From assembly GCA_030619425.1 (NCBI GenBank), contig JAUXBJ010000096.1, positions 1 through 6,828 on the forward strand: a stretch of 6,828 nt of DNA, written 5' to 3'. The position numbers and the translations under genes were made by a program. Below are positions 5,259 through 6,828 of this stretch, one piece after another; the stretch's first letter is position 1, and every line of letters begins with the position of its first letter. The notes under the pieces are model-generated. The model did not search any database. It had not been told where the DNA came from and saw nothing but the letters and a program-made list of their open reading frames with translations. This DNA is from a bacterium. GTDB lineage: Bacteria > Zixibacteria > MSB-5A5 > GN15 > FEB-12.

Positions 5259-6828
5259 CGAAGAAAAAGTCGAAGTCGGTATCGCCGCTGACCGTTTCAA
5301 AGTCAGTCGTACGCGTGAAATCGAACCGAAGCAGCACGACATAGCCCAACGCCACCCTGAACCCGAAACCAAACGAGCCCAGAAACCCGTCAAACTGGTC
5401 GTCCCACGCCGACCCGGTATCGAAAAACAGGGCGCCGCGAATGCGGCGGAAATCGAATCCGCCGAACGGAAGACCAATCATCAACACATCGATCAAAGGG
5501 AAGCGCAATTCGGTGGAAGCAAACAAGATGTTTCTGTTATAGAAAGCGTTGCGATCATAACCGCGAAATGACCAACTACCGCCGAGATAGATTCTCTGAG
5601 GTTCTTTGCCGGCGGAAGTGTAAGCAAACAGCCGGTTGGCCACAGCCGAGTAACGGCCGAGTCGGAAATAGTGTCGCACGTCAGCCAACGCGGTGCGACT
5701 GAAGTTGCTGCCCTGATCGAGCGAGTTGGTCATGCCCAGTGTGAAATTGTAACGTCTCCCCTCGATCGGACCCGATATGTCCCAAAGCGAGTTATCGAAA
5801 ACCCAACTGAGATAGTGCGTAACCAAAAAAGCTTCCCGTTCGTTGAAACGAAAACGACTGTCACGCTTGGAGTACCGCGCCAGCGTAGTCAGGTCAACGC
5901 GATGAAACTTGGACATGGGATAGCTCAACAGCGCGATACCACCGGCCTGCCGTTCGAAATAATACTGATCGAAATCGTTGAAGTATTCATCAAAGAGATG
6001 ATACAAGCCGACACCCCAGTTAAGTCTACGTTCCTTGTTGACATAGGTGACGCCGACGTTGAACGACTCCAACAGTTCGTCCCTGGTCGTGGCCGTATTG
6101 GTCAGGAGAAAGTAGTAGGCACGGTTGCCCAGAACGTCGGACATAGCTGCCTGAAAACCACCGAGGGAACCGTAGACCGGATCATATCCGACGGATGACT
6201 GCGCGATATCAAAGGAATAGTCGGTATCATACTTGATGGTGGAACGACTATACTTCCGATCTATCTGGGGCGGACGCCATGAGGAATGACCCAACGAAGG
6301 AGGTTGTTCCACCGGTTCTGCACTCTGACGTATATCCATTTCATAGATACGGTAGCCCATATCCTGGTAGCCAGTGTACGTCAGGCGGCGACCGTCCCGG
6401 GTCAATCGTGGATCAAAGGCGCCGGTAACGTACGTGGATTGCTGTGTCAATTGACCCGATTCGTCCAACAGAAAAAGGTTGTAAGTGCCGGTGCGATTGG
6501 ACGAGAAGTAAACACCCCAGTCGGCACACTCCGGCGCTTGATCATCGTAATTGCCGAAGGTCAGTTGCTCTATTCGACGACTATCTAAATCGATCTCGAA
6601 AAGATTCAATGCACCGTCGTCTCCGTGAGCGCTGCGATTCGAGGAAAAGACGACGCGACGACCGTCAGTGGTGAACACCGGATCGGTGTCATGATACACA
6701 TCGTCAATGATGGCAACGTAGTCCCCCGTCGGTAAATCCAGCACATAAAGATTCGTAAAACCATTCTTACGCACACCCGAGAAAACAATTCGCTGCCCGT
6801 CAGGTGATAAACGTGGAGAACGAGCCTC
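5245..6828 (-). CDS. TolB-like propeller fused to Omp85/BamA-like outer-membrane barrel, N-terminus outside window
   Basis: The frame is open through the right edge; 527 residues are visible. Residues 1-165 hold four PD40/WD40-like TolB propeller repeats: SPRLSPDGQRIVFS (4-17), DPVFTTDGRRVVFSSNR (49-65), APECADWGVYFSSNR (98-112) and DPRLTRDGRRLTYTG (139-153). After a linker (170-190) comes a barrel of about 335 residues rich in alternating aromatic strands. Its SFRGYD motif (RGY at 422-424) matches the conserved loop-6 RGF/RGY signature of the Omp85 superfamily. The chain ends in Phe (FFGWNF), as expected for a barrel inserted by the BAM machinery. In the usual BamA layout POTRA domains precede the barrel; here the visible periplasmic part is a propeller instead. 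The family suggests outer-membrane protein assembly or secretion, but cargo is unknown. It is followed by a coupled BamB-like lipoprotein. A GTG at 6774 inside the propeller is not the start. Confidence 0.82.
   Translation of the reverse strand, partial: EARSPRLSPDGQRIVFSGVRKNGFTNLYVLDLPTGDYVAIIDDVYHDTDPVFTTDGRRVVFSSNRSAHGDDGALNLFEIDLDSRRIEQLTFGNYDDQAPECADWGVYFSSNRTGTYNLFLLDESGQLTQQSTYVTGAFDPRLTRDGRRLTYTGYQDMGYRIYEMDIRQSAEPVEQPPSLGHSSWRPPQIDRKYSRSTIKYDTDYSFDIAQSSVGYDPVYGSLGGFQAAMSDVLGNRAYYFLLTNTATTRDELLESFNVGVTYVNKERRLNWGVGLYHLFDEYFNDFDQYYFERQAGGIALLSYPMSKFHRVDLTTLARYSKRDSRFRFNEREAFLVTHYLSWVFDNSLWDISGPIEGRRYNFTLGMTNSLDQGSNFSRTALADVRHYFRLGRYSAVANRLFAYTSAGKEPQRIYLGGSWSFRGYDRNAFYNRNILFASTELRFPLIDVLMIGLPFGGFDFRRIRGALFFDTGSAWDDQFDGFLGSFGFGFRVALGYVVLLRFDFTRTTDFETVSGDTDFDFFFGWNF

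Overview
The window holds five protein-coding genes in two blocks that converge on a repeat-rich gap. Dense coding, Shine-Dalgarno-like starts, TGATG start/stop coupling, a lipoprotein signal and an outer-membrane beta-barrel show a Gram-negative (diderm) bacterium. The TolB-like propeller fused to an Omp85-like barrel, together with the dispersed intergenic palindromes, reminds me of deep-branching FCB-type lineages such as Zixibacteria. That placement is inference from memory; no marker gene in the window settles it.

Left block (+ strand, 1-1850). A gene entering from the left edge (2-667) encodes a protein I do not recognise. It is followed by a 76-bp intergenic repeat (copy A) with a terminator-like hairpin, then a second palindrome. 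Next comes a stand-alone class I SAM-dependent methyltransferase (961-1641). It is followed by a diverged second copy of the same repeat (copy B) and then a 123-bp palindromic element of the CGTCATTGCGAG type. The two genes are unrelated, yet their 3' flanks are homologous.

Right block (- strand, 1903-6828). Three closely packed genes read leftward and look like one operon. In order of transcription they are: (i) a protein with a TolB/PD40-type beta-propeller fused to an Omp85/BamA-like barrel, whose N-terminus lies beyond the right edge; (ii) a PQQ-type beta-propeller lipoprotein resembling BamB, coupled through TGATG; (iii) a 738-residue HEAT-repeat protein with no visible export signal. 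A BamA-like barrel next to a BamB-like lipoprotein suggests an outer-membrane assembly, secretion or surface-export module. The role of the HEAT protein is unknown.

Two points stand out. The propeller lipoprotein frame runs 194 bases into the HEAT gene and ends in an out-of-frame-looking tail; a one-base shift at a TTTTGGGG run would instead end it at a canonical ATGA junction. The repeats between the left-block genes also keep pairing potential where their sequences have diverged. I found no tRNA, rRNA, CRISPR array, transposase or clear promoter.
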